DNA of 64,000 nt. Origin: Algoriphagus sp. PAP.12. Its GTDB lineage: Bacteria; Bacteroidota; Bacteroidia; Cytophagales; Cyclobacteriaceae. The position numbers and the translations under genes are program-made. Below, piece by piece: positions 53,871 to 61,807 of this stretch. The notes beneath the pieces are model-generated. The model was not told the origin of the DNA. It saw only the letters and a program-made list of their open reading frames with translations, and did not search any database. The DNA lies in assembly GCF_026652115.1 (NCBI RefSeq), contig NZ_JAPPSQ010000008.1:62001-126000 (forward strand). The letters are read 5' to 3'. Numbering within the stretch: position 1 is the stretch's first letter; each line of letters opens with the position of its first letter.

Positions 53871-56317
53871 TATTCACGGGTATAGTTACCGATACGAATC
53901 ACATCTGCAAATACACCGGCAGCAGTCACATCTGCTCCCGCACCAGGCCCTCTAATAATCATAGGGCGATCCAAATAACGTTCTGTAGTCAGCAAAATCA
54001 TATTATCACTTCCACTCAAACTACTGAATGGGTGTGCATTTGGAAGGGAATTCAATCCCACTTTCGCTTTACCATTTTCAAGAGTTGCCATAAACCGCAA
54101 CTTCTCTCCTTTTGCCTCTGCCGCTTTCAACAGATCAGTAAACTCAATATCGTGTGCTTTCAGCTTTTGGAAAAACTCATCTACAGTCTCAGCATCCTGA
54201 CAATCTTCAGGAACCATGCTTTGAATAGTAATATCATCAAACTCCAAAGTCTGCTCGGCTTCTCTACCCAAAATCAAGATCTTTCTTGCCACGTCCATTC
54301 CACTCAAATCATCTCTTGGATCAGGTTCGGTAAAACCTTTTTCTTTTGCTACTCTCACCACTTCAGAGAAAGGATCTCCTTTTTCCAATTCAGAGAAAAT
54401 AAAGTTCATCGATCCACTCAAAACTGCTTCAATTCGGATCACACGGTCTCCGGAAAGCATCAAATCCTGAAGTGTATTGATCACTGGAAGACCTGCGGCT
54501 ACATTGGTTTCATATAGGAATTTCACCCCACGCTTTTTCGCCAATTTTCTGAGGTAGGCATACTCCTCCATGGTACCGGAGTTTGCTTTTTTGTTTGGCG
54601 TCACGATTGCAACTTTCGCTTCCAAAATACGGGAATAAGCATCCGAAACACTCTGACTTGCAGTACAATCTACAAATACGGAATTGGAGAAATTCATCTC
54701 TTCCATCGTTTTGATGAATTTCTCCAAATCCATGTTTTCGTCTGATTCGCTCAACTCATAAGGATCTTTCAAATCAAATCCATCTTCATGAAATGCCATA
54801 TAACGACTATTTGCCAACCCATGAATCTGGATATCCAATTCACTGCTATCACGAAGTTTCACCTGCTGGTTTGCGATCATTTTGATCAGTGCTTTCCCGA
54901 TCAGGCCAACTCCAACCAAGAACACGTGAAGAACCTTGTTTTCAGAAAGGAAGAAGGCCTCGTGCAAGGCATTCAGGGCCTTTTGCAAATCCGCCTGAGG
55001 AATCACAGCAGAAATATTCAATTCGGAGCTTCCCTGAGCAATCGCCGCAACGTTGATATTATTTCTACCCAAGGCACGGAACATTCGTCCTGAAGCGCCC
55101 GGGTTTTGTTTCATATTTTCACCTACCACAGCAATGGTTGAGAATCCATGCATTAAGTAGACCTCATCCATTTCACCGGACTTGATTTCGTAGAAAAACT
55201 CCTTCTCCACGACTTCTTTCGCCAGGTAGGCTTCGGCAGTTTTGATTGCCAAACAAATGCTATGCTCTGAGGATGCCTGAGAAATCAAGACAATATTGAC
55301 CTTCGCCTCTGACAAAGCTTTGAACACTCGGCTTCCTGCGGTCCCATCAAGCAAAGCAGATCCCTGAACAGTCACAATCGAAATATTGGACATGGAAGAA
55401 ATCCCTTTGATCAAAGCTCCATTGGTAACCTCCCCATTGATCATGGTTCCGGGATTTTCCGGCTCAAAAGTATTTTTGATATAGATCGGAATACTTTTCT
55501 TCATCGCTGGCTGCATGGTAGCCGGGAAAATCACTTTGGCACCAAAGTGAGAAAGTTCCATCGCCTCATTGTAGCTCAATTGAGGAATGGTGAATGCGGT
55601 ATAAACCAACTTAGGATCTGAAGTCAATACCCCGGAAACATCAGTCCAAATCTCCAAATCATCGGCCCCCAATGCTCCTGCAAAGATTGCAGCAGTATAA
55701 TCAGAACCAGATCTTCCTAAAGTGGTGGTTTCCCCTTTTGCAGTGGATGCGATAAAGCCAGTGATTACTTTGATCCCATCGTGCTGCAAGAAATAGTCTT
55801 TTATCAATTGGTTGGTTACCTCAAAATCAACTCTCGCCTGACCAAATCTATCATTGGTTCTGATCACATCTCTTGCATCGAGAAACTGGGTCTTCATTCC
55901 TTTTGCGGCAAAAGCTTCTGCCAAAATGAAAGTTGATAGTCTCTCACCGAAGCTAACTACATAGTCCAGAGTTCTAGCAGAGTTTTCTTTGATCAAGAAA
56001 ATTCCATGAAACAAATCCTCAAGCTCGTTGAATCGAACCTTCACAAAAGTCATCACAGTGGACTGGTTTTGTACAGCAATCAGCTGACGAACCATATCCA
56101 AATGCTTCTCCTCCAATGTTTGAAGCATATCTCTATAGGCTTGATCGCCTTCTCTAGCTAGACGAGCAATCGTCAATAAGCTTTCCGTGACTCCCCCAAA
56201 GGCGGAAAATACAACAGCTACTTCCTGTTGTTTTAATTTGTCTTGAATAATTGCAAAAACCTTTCGGATGTTGTCTGGGTTCGCTACGGATGAACCTCCA
56301 AACTTGATGATTTTCAT
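53870..56317 (-). CDS. thrA: Bifunctional aspartokinase / homoserine dehydrogenase I
   Basis: Fused enzyme for the first and third steps of threonine synthesis. 815 residues: aspartokinase domain (about 1-290, KFGGSSVANPDNI, TTLGRSGSDYTAAIFAG), two ACT regulatory domains (about 310-455, VQGSALLDGTAGSRVF), then homoserine dehydrogenase (about 460-815, VGVGLIGKALIKM Rossmann loop, TPNKKANSG and the catalytic DLSGMDVARKILIL). Feedback inhibition by threonine is expected from the ACT arrangement. First gene of thrABC, preceded by a leader ORF rich in Thr/Ile/Met codons. Confidence 0.97.
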   Translation of the reverse strand: MKIIKFGGSSVANPDNIRKVFAIIQDKLKQQEVAVVFSAFGGVTESLLTIARLAREGDQAYRDMLQTLEEKHLDMVRQLIAVQNQSTVMTFVKVRFNELEDLFHGIFLIKENSARTLDYVVSFGERLSTFILAEAFAAKGMKTQFLDARDVIRTNDRFGQARVDFEVTNQLIKDYFLQHDGIKVITGFIASTAKGETTTLGRSGSDYTAAIFAGALGADDLEIWTDVSGVLTSDPKLVYTAFTIPQLSYNEAMELSHFGAKVIFPATMQPAMKKSIPIYIKNTFEPENPGTMINGEVTNGALIKGISSMSNISIVTVQGSALLDGTAGSRVFKALSEAKVNIVLISQASSEHSICLAIKTAEAYLAKEVVEKEFFYEIKSGEMDEVYLMHGFSTIAVVGENMKQNPGASGRMFRALGRNNINVAAIAQGSSELNISAVIPQADLQKALNALHEAFFLSENKVLHVFLVGVGLIGKALIKMIANQQVKLRDSSELDIQIHGLANSRYMAFHEDGFDLKDPYELSESDENMDLEKFIKTMEEMNFSNSVFVDCTASQSVSDAYSRILEAKVAIVTPNKKANSGTMEEYAYLRKLAKKRGVKFLYETNVAAGLPVINTLQDLMLSGDRVIRIEAVLSGSMNFIFSELEKGDPFSEVVRVAKEKGFTEPDPRDDLSGMDVARKILILGREAEQTLEFDDITIQSMVPEDCQDAETVDEFFQKLKAHDIEFTDLLKAAEAKGEKLRFMATLENGKAKVGLNSLPNAHPFSSLSGSDNMILLTTERYLDRPMIIRGPGAGADVTAAGVFADVIRIGNYTRE

Positions 56318-56395
56318 AAGAAACTGTTCTGATGATTTGTAATGTAAAATGCCTAAAAAAGGCCTAGGGGCGGGTACTAATAATTCATGACGGGA
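56318..56395 (-). promoter_or_regulatory. Candidate thr attenuator region
   Basis: Between the leader stop and thrA. On the minus strand ACGGG/CCCGT can form a short hairpin across the leader stop, while GGGTA/TACCC forms an alternative one that excludes it. GCCTTTTTTAGGC and a six-T run follow. Two mutually exclusive stems near a T run fit attenuation, but the stems are short and I could not fold the region, so the assignment is tentative. Confidence 0.4.
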
Positions 56396-56506
56396 TTACC
56401 CCGTAATGGTGGTCATTCGGGTGGACATGGTAAAAAAAGCAGTGATACCTCCGCAAAGGACTTGCGGGGTGTTTGGATAAAAAATATGTTTTGCTGCACC
56501 AACCAT
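56396..56506 (-). CDS. thrL: Candidate thr operon leader peptide
   Basis: A 36-codon ORF just before thrA whose end is packed with Thr, Ile and Met codons: the last 16 residues read ITAFFTMSTRMTTITG, with six Thr, two Ile and two Met. Thr, Ile and Met are the end products or descendants of the pathway started by ThrA. Enterobacterial thrL is likewise Thr/Ile rich. A stem CCGCAA / TTGCGG lies within its coding part. Internal ATGs at MSTRMT or MTTITG could be the true start. No homology search was possible. Confidence 0.6.
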   Translation of the reverse strand: MVGAAKHIFYPNTPQVLCGGITAFFTMSTRMTTITG

Positions 56507-56721
56507 GATCTTGGAATTGACTGCACAATCTTACTGAGGAATTTCCTTTAAGCCAAATAATCCTTCATGGTTTTTCCAGTTTTGAATAAAAGCTGCCCTT
56601 AAAATATAAAAAACGCAATTTTAGGCATCAAAAAATACAAATCATTATTTCCTATTTTTGACTTAATCAAAATATAATTTCTTATTTTAGATTCATACAT
56701 CTGTTTTAAAATGAATTATCT

Positions 56722-57144
56722 ATGAAACACCTTAAATTTCTTTCGCCAATATTTTTCTTGATTATTTTCAATAGCTGTGGTAGTGTTTCGACTATCAACC
56801 CATTTGCATTGTTGTCCAAAAACCCCTGGGTACTATCATCTTTGATGGGTTCTGGACTGGATCTCAATCAATTTACAGGTGGACTCCCCTCTTTAAGCTT
56901 CTTGGATGGAGGAAAATTGGCTGGATATTCAGGATGTAATGATTTCTCTGGATCCTTTCAACTGGAAGGAACAGGAATTCAATTGGATCCGGGAGCTATC
57001 ACAAAAAAAGCCTGCCCAGGTAATGGAGAGCAGACTTTTTTAGATGCTATTGCTAAAGTCAGAGATTTTAAGGTCAGCAAAGACAAACTCACCTTGCTTC
57101 AAGGAGCTGAGGAGATCATGACTTTGGTGCCGAAAAAAGATTAA
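56722..57144 (+). CDS. META-domain lipoprotein (HslJ-like)
   Basis: A 140-residue lipoprotein; the signal peptide ends FNSC (Cys 19). The META domain follows: NPWVLSSLMG, LSFLDGGKLAGYSGCNDFSGSFQL, the family's central Gly-Cys-Asn, and TKKACPG. Family members include heat-inducible HslJ, with uncertain role in envelope stress. The stop TAA shares TTAA with the stop of the convergent GreA-like gene. The roughly 215 bases upstream are AT-rich with no further ORF. Confidence 0.87.
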   Translation: MKHLKFLSPIFFLIIFNSCGSVSTINPFALLSKNPWVLSSLMGSGLDLNQFTGGLPSLSFLDGGKLAGYSGCNDFSGSFQLEGTGIQLDPGAITKKACPGNGEQTFLDAIAKVRDFKVSKDKLTLLQGAEEIMTLVPKKD

Positions 57145-57596
57145 ACCAATGAATTAATCGTCTGAGGCTTTCCTCTGAAAGGAATAGCCTCTCCTTCTTT
57201 TTTGCCAATCAAGAGTTGGCCCAAAGGAGAATTTCTGCTTAAAAGGAAGTATTTCTGGCCTTCCATTTCCAATTGTCCCAGACTAACGGAAATCAGAAAC
57301 CAATCCGTCCCCAAATTCACCAAAGATCCTTCTTGGATCATTCCTGAGGATGACTTGATTGCTAGAACCCGATAGAGCTCATCCAAATCTGATTGATTTT
57401 TTTCCAATTGAGTCTCAACTTGTTTGAGGTCTTGAGTCAGCATTTCACGACTCGTCTCAAACTTATCTCCTGCGCTACTTTTGGTATCTTCCAATATCCC
57501 ATCAGATATCGCTTTTCTTTCTTCTTTGAGAAGTTGGATATTTTCTTTCACCTTGCCTATTGCAAGTTGAAAAAGCTTTTCTTTAATACTTTGCAT
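57141..57596 (-). CDS. GreA/GreB-like protein
   Basis: A 151-residue protein with a long N-terminal helical hairpin (about 1-82) and a C-terminal FKBP-like segment ending SPLGQLLIGKKEGEAIPFRGK, the GreA/B C-terminal signature. In the hairpin, SAGDKFETSRE places acidic residues at D44 and E47. This is the same D-x-x-E spacing as the catalytic tip of GreA (GDLSE). It may therefore be an RNA polymerase secondary-channel factor that promotes transcript cleavage. It is the last gene of an SDR - NTF2-like - GreA-like operon. Bacteroidota proteins of this kind are sometimes misnamed 3-oxoacyl-ACP synthase. Confidence 0.75.
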   Translation of the reverse strand: MQSIKEKLFQLAIGKVKENIQLLKEERKAISDGILEDTKSSAGDKFETSREMLTQDLKQVETQLEKNQSDLDELYRVLAIKSSSGMIQEGSLVNLGTDWFLISVSLGQLEMEGQKYFLLSRNSPLGQLLIGKKEGEAIPFRGKPQTINSLV

Positions 57597-57602
57597 GGGA
57601 AA

Positions 57603-58058
57603 TTAACAACCCTCTTTTCTTCGGGTATCAATGATATAGACGATTTTCCAACCTTCCGGGAGTTTCACCAGCTGAAAGCTATTGACTCCACAATGGCTGA
57701 ATTTGTCATTGACATAGAATTCATAGGGAGTCCAGGCGGCAGCCATATCCCCATCTACCTTGATTTGATATTCTAGGATTCTTTCATCCAACTGAACTTC
57801 CGGCCCTGTAGAACCGATTCTCGAAGCGAAATCAGACACAGAATTACTCCCGATTCTCGTGCCTTTGTCATCTGAAATCACGGTTTGCATTACAGCATCA
57901 GGGATAAAAGCATTAGAAACCTGATCAGCATTTTTGGCTCTCATTCCATCGAAAAGGGACATAATCACTGCTTTCACATCTTGGTCAGCTCCTGACTGTG
58001 CCATGGAAAAGTGGCTTAAAAAAGCCATTGCAACAATTAATAAAAGGGTCTTTTTCAT
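57603..58058 (-). CDS. NTF2-like (SnoaL-type) exported protein
   Basis: A 151-residue protein with a signal peptide (residues 1-20, ending SMAQ) and a cone-shaped NTF2-like fold: VKAVIMSLFDGMRAKNADQVSNAFIPDA, AAWTPYEFYVNDKFSHCGVNSFQLVK and WKIVYIIDTRRK near the C-terminus. Possible small-molecule binder or enzyme accessory; no catalytic pair is obvious. It is 3 bases after the SDR gene and 6 bases before the GreA-like gene. Confidence 0.82.
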   Translation of the reverse strand: MKKTLLLIVAMAFLSHFSMAQSGADQDVKAVIMSLFDGMRAKNADQVSNAFIPDAVMQTVISDDKGTRIGSNSVSDFASRIGSTGPEVQLDERILEYQIKVDGDMAAAWTPYEFYVNDKFSHCGVNSFQLVKLPEGWKIVYIIDTRRKEGC

Positions 58059-58061
58059 AGT

Positions 58062-58739
58062 TTAAGCCTCCCCGTATAGTTTAAAGGTCATATTTCTCAA
58101 TGCAGAATTATTGACAGCATAATGCATTGCTTCTGCAATATCGGTAGGACTAACCCACTTGGCAAAATCAGCCTTTGGCATTGCCTCTCTATTTTGAGGA
58201 GTATCGATGATACTAGGCACAAAAACATGGGATCGAATGGCTGTATCTTGGGTTTCTGTTGCAATGATTTCGGCCAAGGAAATTACCATCTTTTTGCTCA
58301 TAGCATACGCTAAGGTACCTGCGGCATCTTCCAATTGCAATGCCGGACGGGACCCCACAAAAAGGAAAGTTCCTTTTTCCTGCTTTTTCAAAAATGGTAA
58401 AAAGCCTTTCACCAAATGATATGCGCTGAAAAAATTCAAAGTGAACATTTTCTCCAAGTCTGCTTGATTGGTCTTTTCAATATTCCCCATTGCGAAACCT
58501 CCCACAAGAAGAGCCAAAGCATCTAAGTCCTGATATTGTAATTGATATTCTTTGACAAATTCGGCGACAGACTTTTCATCTGTCACATCTACTTCATAGC
58601 AATCATCGGCTTCTTCGACTTCTTCTTCCTTCCCGGGATGAAGCAATGCGATCACATGGTATCCCTCTCGTTTAAATTTTTCTACAACAGCTGAACCTAA
58701 ATTCCCAGCGGCACCAGTCACGATGATATTTCTACTCAT
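58062..58739 (-). CDS. Short-chain dehydrogenase/reductase (SDR)
   Basis: A 225-residue cytoplasmic NAD(P)-dependent oxidoreductase: VTGAAGNLGSAVVEKF (TGxxxGxG loop, 7-14), YEVDVTDEKS, LALLVGGFAMG where NNAG is usual, Ser in FLFVGSRPAL and the catalytic YAMSK. All core residues are present in order; substrate unknown. First gene of a three-gene minus-strand run with NTF2-like and GreA-like genes. Confidence 0.87.
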   Translation of the reverse strand: MSRNIIVTGAAGNLGSAVVEKFKREGYHVIALLHPGKEEEVEEADDCYEVDVTDEKSVAEFVKEYQLQYQDLDALALLVGGFAMGNIEKTNQADLEKMFTLNFFSAYHLVKGFLPFLKKQEKGTFLFVGSRPALQLEDAAGTLAYAMSKKMVISLAEIIATETQDTAIRSHVFVPSIIDTPQNREAMPKADFAKWVSPTDIAEAMHYAVNNSALRNMTFKLYGEA

Positions 58740-58795
58740 AAGCTTAAAACACGATTGATTATTGCTAAAATTACCCTTTATTTTCCGATAACCTC

Positions 58796-59689
58796 ATGAA
58801 TCAGTTAAAAACGAGCATTCGTACCAAAGAGAACAAACGAAGATTGAACTTTGCCATCAAGCTCATTCTCTTGATTTTACTCGAATATTTTTCAGAAGCT
58901 GACACCTTTCTAAAACCTATTTTAGAAGACAACCTAGTTCTTAAAAACATCATCCGAGCACTCATCTTTTTGATTAGTGCCAATCTGATTATCTCTTTAG
59001 GGCGAATAATTACCCTTCGATTTTATCTTCAAAAAACAGCTGAAACGAAGGTCTTGCCCAATTTCGTGGTGGGGATTGGAAGGATTTCGGTGATCTTAAA
59101 TGCGCTGGCACTTTTGATCTCTCTGATGCTGGCTTTTGGAATAAAACCTCTTGAATTCCTTACCTCCATCACCATTGTCGCGGCTGCGATTGCCCTTTTG
59201 ACAAAGGATTACATCACCAGCATAGTAAACGGTCTGATCATTATGTTTTCAGAACAATTGGAAATCGGGGACAAAATCAATATCGGAAGACACACGGGTT
59301 TTATCAGAGACATCACTTTGATCAATACTGTTTTGAAAAGCGAAACCGGTGAAATCATTATCATCCCAAACGCAATGGTTTTTGCGACAGATGTCGTCAA
59401 TTATTCGAAAAATAATACCCATCAGGTAGTTTTTGATGCGGAAATGGCTTACTCTACAGATCTTCAGCTAAACCATCTTGAACAAAGTCTCGGGCAAGTT
59501 CTGGAAGATTATAAAGAATACGTTTTCCTAGAAGGAGCCCAGCTAAATGTTTTGGAAAGAAAATCTGAAAATGTGTTGATCAGATATCAATTTCCGATCA
59601 AGTCAGGTGAAAAATTGATTGAAGCCCAAGTCAGAAAAACGATAAATCAAGCATTTTTAAATTGGACCAATGAACACAGAAAAGCCTAA
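58796..59689 (+). CDS. Mechanosensitive channel (MscS family)
   Basis: A 297-residue membrane protein: TM helices at about 20-34, 48-68, and 88-130, then the MscS pore/beta-domain region with ITIVAAAIALLTKDYITSIVNGLIIMFSEQ, the LEIGDKINIGRHTGFIRDITL beta domain, and an alpha/beta C-terminus. It should release solutes on hypo-osmotic shock. The last 20 bases overlap an MGMT-like gene read in another frame, suggesting coupled expression. Confidence 0.9.
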   Translation: MNQLKTSIRTKENKRRLNFAIKLILLILLEYFSEADTFLKPILEDNLVLKNIIRALIFLISANLIISLGRIITLRFYLQKTAETKVLPNFVVGIGRISVILNALALLISLMLAFGIKPLEFLTSITIVAAAIALLTKDYITSIVNGLIIMFSEQLEIGDKINIGRHTGFIRDITLINTVLKSETGEIIIIPNAMVFATDVVNYSKNNTHQVVFDAEMAYSTDLQLNHLEQSLGQVLEDYKEYVFLEGAQLNVLERKSENVLIRYQFPIKSGEKLIEAQVRKTINQAFLNWTNEHRKA

Positions 59690-60008
59690 TTACTTCGATC
59701 TCGTCTATCAGGTAGTCAAAGAAATCCCTTCTGGAAGAGTCTGCTCCTATGGCACAATCGCAAATTACCTGGGACTAAAAAGTGGAGCTAGGATGGTAGG
59801 TTACGCTATGAATGCAGCTCATACACTACCAGATGTACCAGCTCATAGAGTTGTAAATCGCCAAGGGCTTTTGACCGGAAAAAACCACTTTGAAACTCCA
59901 ACTAAAATGCAAGAATTACTTGAAGCCGAAGGCGTCAAAGTGGTAAAAGATAAAGTACAGGATTTCGAAAACCTGTTTTGGGATCCCGAAAAGGAACTGA
60001 GCCTTTAA
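59670..60008 (+). CDS. MGMT-like alkyltransferase-like protein (Cys replaced by Ala)
   Basis: A 112-residue protein of the O6-alkylguanine-DNA alkyltransferase C-terminal domain family. The helix-turn-helix DNA-binding part is present (IPSGRVCSYGTIANYLG, ARMVGYAMN). The active-site PCHR is PAHR (A58), so the alkyl-acceptor Cys is missing. That makes it an alkyltransferase-like (ATL) protein, which in other organisms flags alkylated guanine for nucleotide-excision repair rather than repairing it directly. The start at 59670 lies inside the channel gene's end. Its stop shares TTAA with the symporter gene. Confidence 0.88.
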   Translation: MNTEKPNYFDLVYQVVKEIPSGRVCSYGTIANYLGLKSGARMVGYAMNAAHTLPDVPAHRVVNRQGLLTGKNHFETPTKMQELLEAEGVKVVKDKVQDFENLFWDPEKELSL

Positions 60009-61450
60009 TCCTTTTTCCTGAAAAGATAAAGGCCCAAAAACATCAACAATCCATTCAGGATCAAAGCTTCAAAGCCAAACTTGTATCCCCAAAGCAATTT
60101 TTCGGAATTAGTAGCGATAGCAAAGGTTATCAATGGTGCTGCTATAGCAATATAAGGAACGAATTTATCCTGAACCTTCATTTTGGTAAACAAGCCAAAG
60201 GCATACAGTCCAAGTAAGGGACCATAAGTATATCCCGCAATGATAAATACAGAATTGATCACACTTTGATCATTGATCCAATGGAAAATCAAGATGGCAA
60301 AAAACATGATGGCAGTGAAAGCCAAATGGACTTTTTTGCGGATTGGAACTCGCTTTTCAGCTGGATATTTTCTTTCAATTTCCAGAAAGTCTATACAAAA
60401 TGAAGTTGTCAATGCAGTCAAAGTAGAGTCAGCACTGGAATAAGCAGCAGCTGTAATCCCAAGTACGAAAATAATCCCTGCGAAGGCAGAGAAATGCTCA
60501 GTCGCCAGCATCGGGAATAATTCGTCAGTTTTTGCAGGGATGCTAATTCCTTTGGTTTCAGCATACAGATACAACATCACTCCAAGGCCCAAAAACATCA
60601 AATTGACAATCACCAAAATAGTGGTAAACCAGAACATGTTTTTCTGAGCTTCTCCGATGTTCTTACATGTCAGGTTTTTCTGCATCATATCCTGATCTAG
60701 CCCAGTCATCACTATTGTGATAAATGCTCCGGAGATAAATTGCTTAAAGAAATTGGTACCTGCTTTCCAATCCCAATTGAAGATTTTGGAACGGCTATCA
60801 TCAGCAACAGCTGTGAAATAATCTCCAATCCCGTTGAAATCTAACTCATCACCTACTAACTTGATGCTCACAACGACAGCTAGTAGCATAAAGAACGTTT
60901 GCAACGTATCAGTCCATACGACTGTTTTGATTCCTCCTCGGTGGGTATAGAGCCAAATCAATCCCACTGTGATCAATACTGAAACCCAAAATGGAATCCC
61001 CAAAGAGTCAAACAAAATCAGTTGAAGAACTGAGGCAACAAGAAAGACTCTTAGGGAGGAACCTAATGTCCTCGAAAGGATAAAAAAGAATGCGCCTGTT
61101 TTATAGGACCAAAATCCGAATCGATCCTCCAAATAAGAATAGATCGAAATCAGATTGAGTTTGTAATAAAGCGGCAGCAAAACTTTGGCAATTGTAAAAT
61201 AGCCCAGTGTATAACCCAAAACAACTTGGAAGTAATAGAAGTTGGTATTACCTACTTCACCTGGAACTGAAATGAAGGTAACTCCGGAAAGGGAGGCGCC
61301 TATCATTCCAAAGGCAACCAAAAACCAAGGAGACTGTCTGTCTCCGGTAAAAAAAGTATCTGCGGTTACTTTCCTTGATGTAAACCAAGAAATCAGAAAG
61401 AGCAACAAAAAATAACAGGAGATAACGAACAGGACAAGTTGCGGATTCAT
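60005..61450 (-). CDS. Sodium:solute symporter (SSS family)
   Basis: A 481-residue transporter with about 13 hydrophobic helices; the ATG at 61450 (MNPQLVLFVISCYF) is chosen over a TTG eight codons further up. SSS landmarks: FFTGDRQSPWFLVAFGMIGASLSGVTFISVPG, a GGIKTVVWTDTLQ segment typical of the family, and YSSADSTLTALTTSFCID. Transport is likely driven by Na+. The solute is not identifiable from the sequence. It converges with the ATL gene on a shared TTAA and diverges from clpS. Confidence 0.9.
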   Translation of the reverse strand: MNPQLVLFVISCYFLLLFLISWFTSRKVTADTFFTGDRQSPWFLVAFGMIGASLSGVTFISVPGEVGNTNFYYFQVVLGYTLGYFTIAKVLLPLYYKLNLISIYSYLEDRFGFWSYKTGAFFFILSRTLGSSLRVFLVASVLQLILFDSLGIPFWVSVLITVGLIWLYTHRGGIKTVVWTDTLQTFFMLLAVVVSIKLVGDELDFNGIGDYFTAVADDSRSKIFNWDWKAGTNFFKQFISGAFITIVMTGLDQDMMQKNLTCKNIGEAQKNMFWFTTILVIVNLMFLGLGVMLYLYAETKGISIPAKTDELFPMLATEHFSAFAGIIFVLGITAAAYSSADSTLTALTTSFCIDFLEIERKYPAEKRVPIRKKVHLAFTAIMFFAILIFHWINDQSVINSVFIIAGYTYGPLLGLYAFGLFTKMKVQDKFVPYIAIAAPLITFAIATNSEKLLWGYKFGFEALILNGLLMFLGLYLFRKKD

Positions 61451-61490
61451 AATCAAAGTATGGTGAGTCGCCAAAATTGTTCAATATTCT

Positions 61491-61498
61491 TAATTTTG
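61491..61498 (+). promoter_or_regulatory. Candidate -7 element for clpS-recR
   Basis: TAATTTTG fits TAnnTTTG exactly. A start about 7 bases later would fall just after the ATG at 61503, which favours the ATG at 61512 for clpS. The nearest TTG is only about 11 bases upstream, so support is partial. Confidence 0.35.
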
Positions 61499-61511
61499 CA
61501 AAATGATTGAA

Positions 61512-61796
61512 ATGAGCACACCATTCCCTCAGATAGAAGAAGAAGAAATCGCCCTAGAGGAATTGCTGGATCTAGAGTCTCATGATCTGATCGTATTCAA
61601 TGATGACATCAACACATTTGACCATGTAGCCAATATCTTGGTCAAGGTCTGTAAGCATACCCGAGAACAAGCTGAACAATGTACGCTGATCATTCACTAT
61701 AAGGGAAAATGCGCTGTAAAAAAAGGCAGCCAAGAAGAGCTAAAACCCATGTGTGAAGCTATATTAGATGCAGGAATTCAAGCTACCATCGTTTAA
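61512..61796 (+). CDS. clpS: ATP-dependent Clp protease adaptor ClpS
   Basis: Small adaptor that binds N-degron substrates and hands them to ClpAP. 94 residues from the ATG at 61512 (MSTPFPQIEEEE); an in-frame ATG at 61503 adds three. The ClpS core is clear: VFNDDINTFDHVANILVKVC (the N-end-residue pocket with DDINTF), TLIIHYKGKCAVKKG and an end in IQATIV. The acidic N-terminal tail is typical of the flexible arm. recR follows after 11 bases. Confidence 0.94.
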   Translation: MSTPFPQIEEEEIALEELLDLESHDLIVFNDDINTFDHVANILVKVCKHTREQAEQCTLIIHYKGKCAVKKGSQEELKPMCEAILDAGIQATIV

Positions 61797-61807
61797 CATC
61801 CCCTTAA

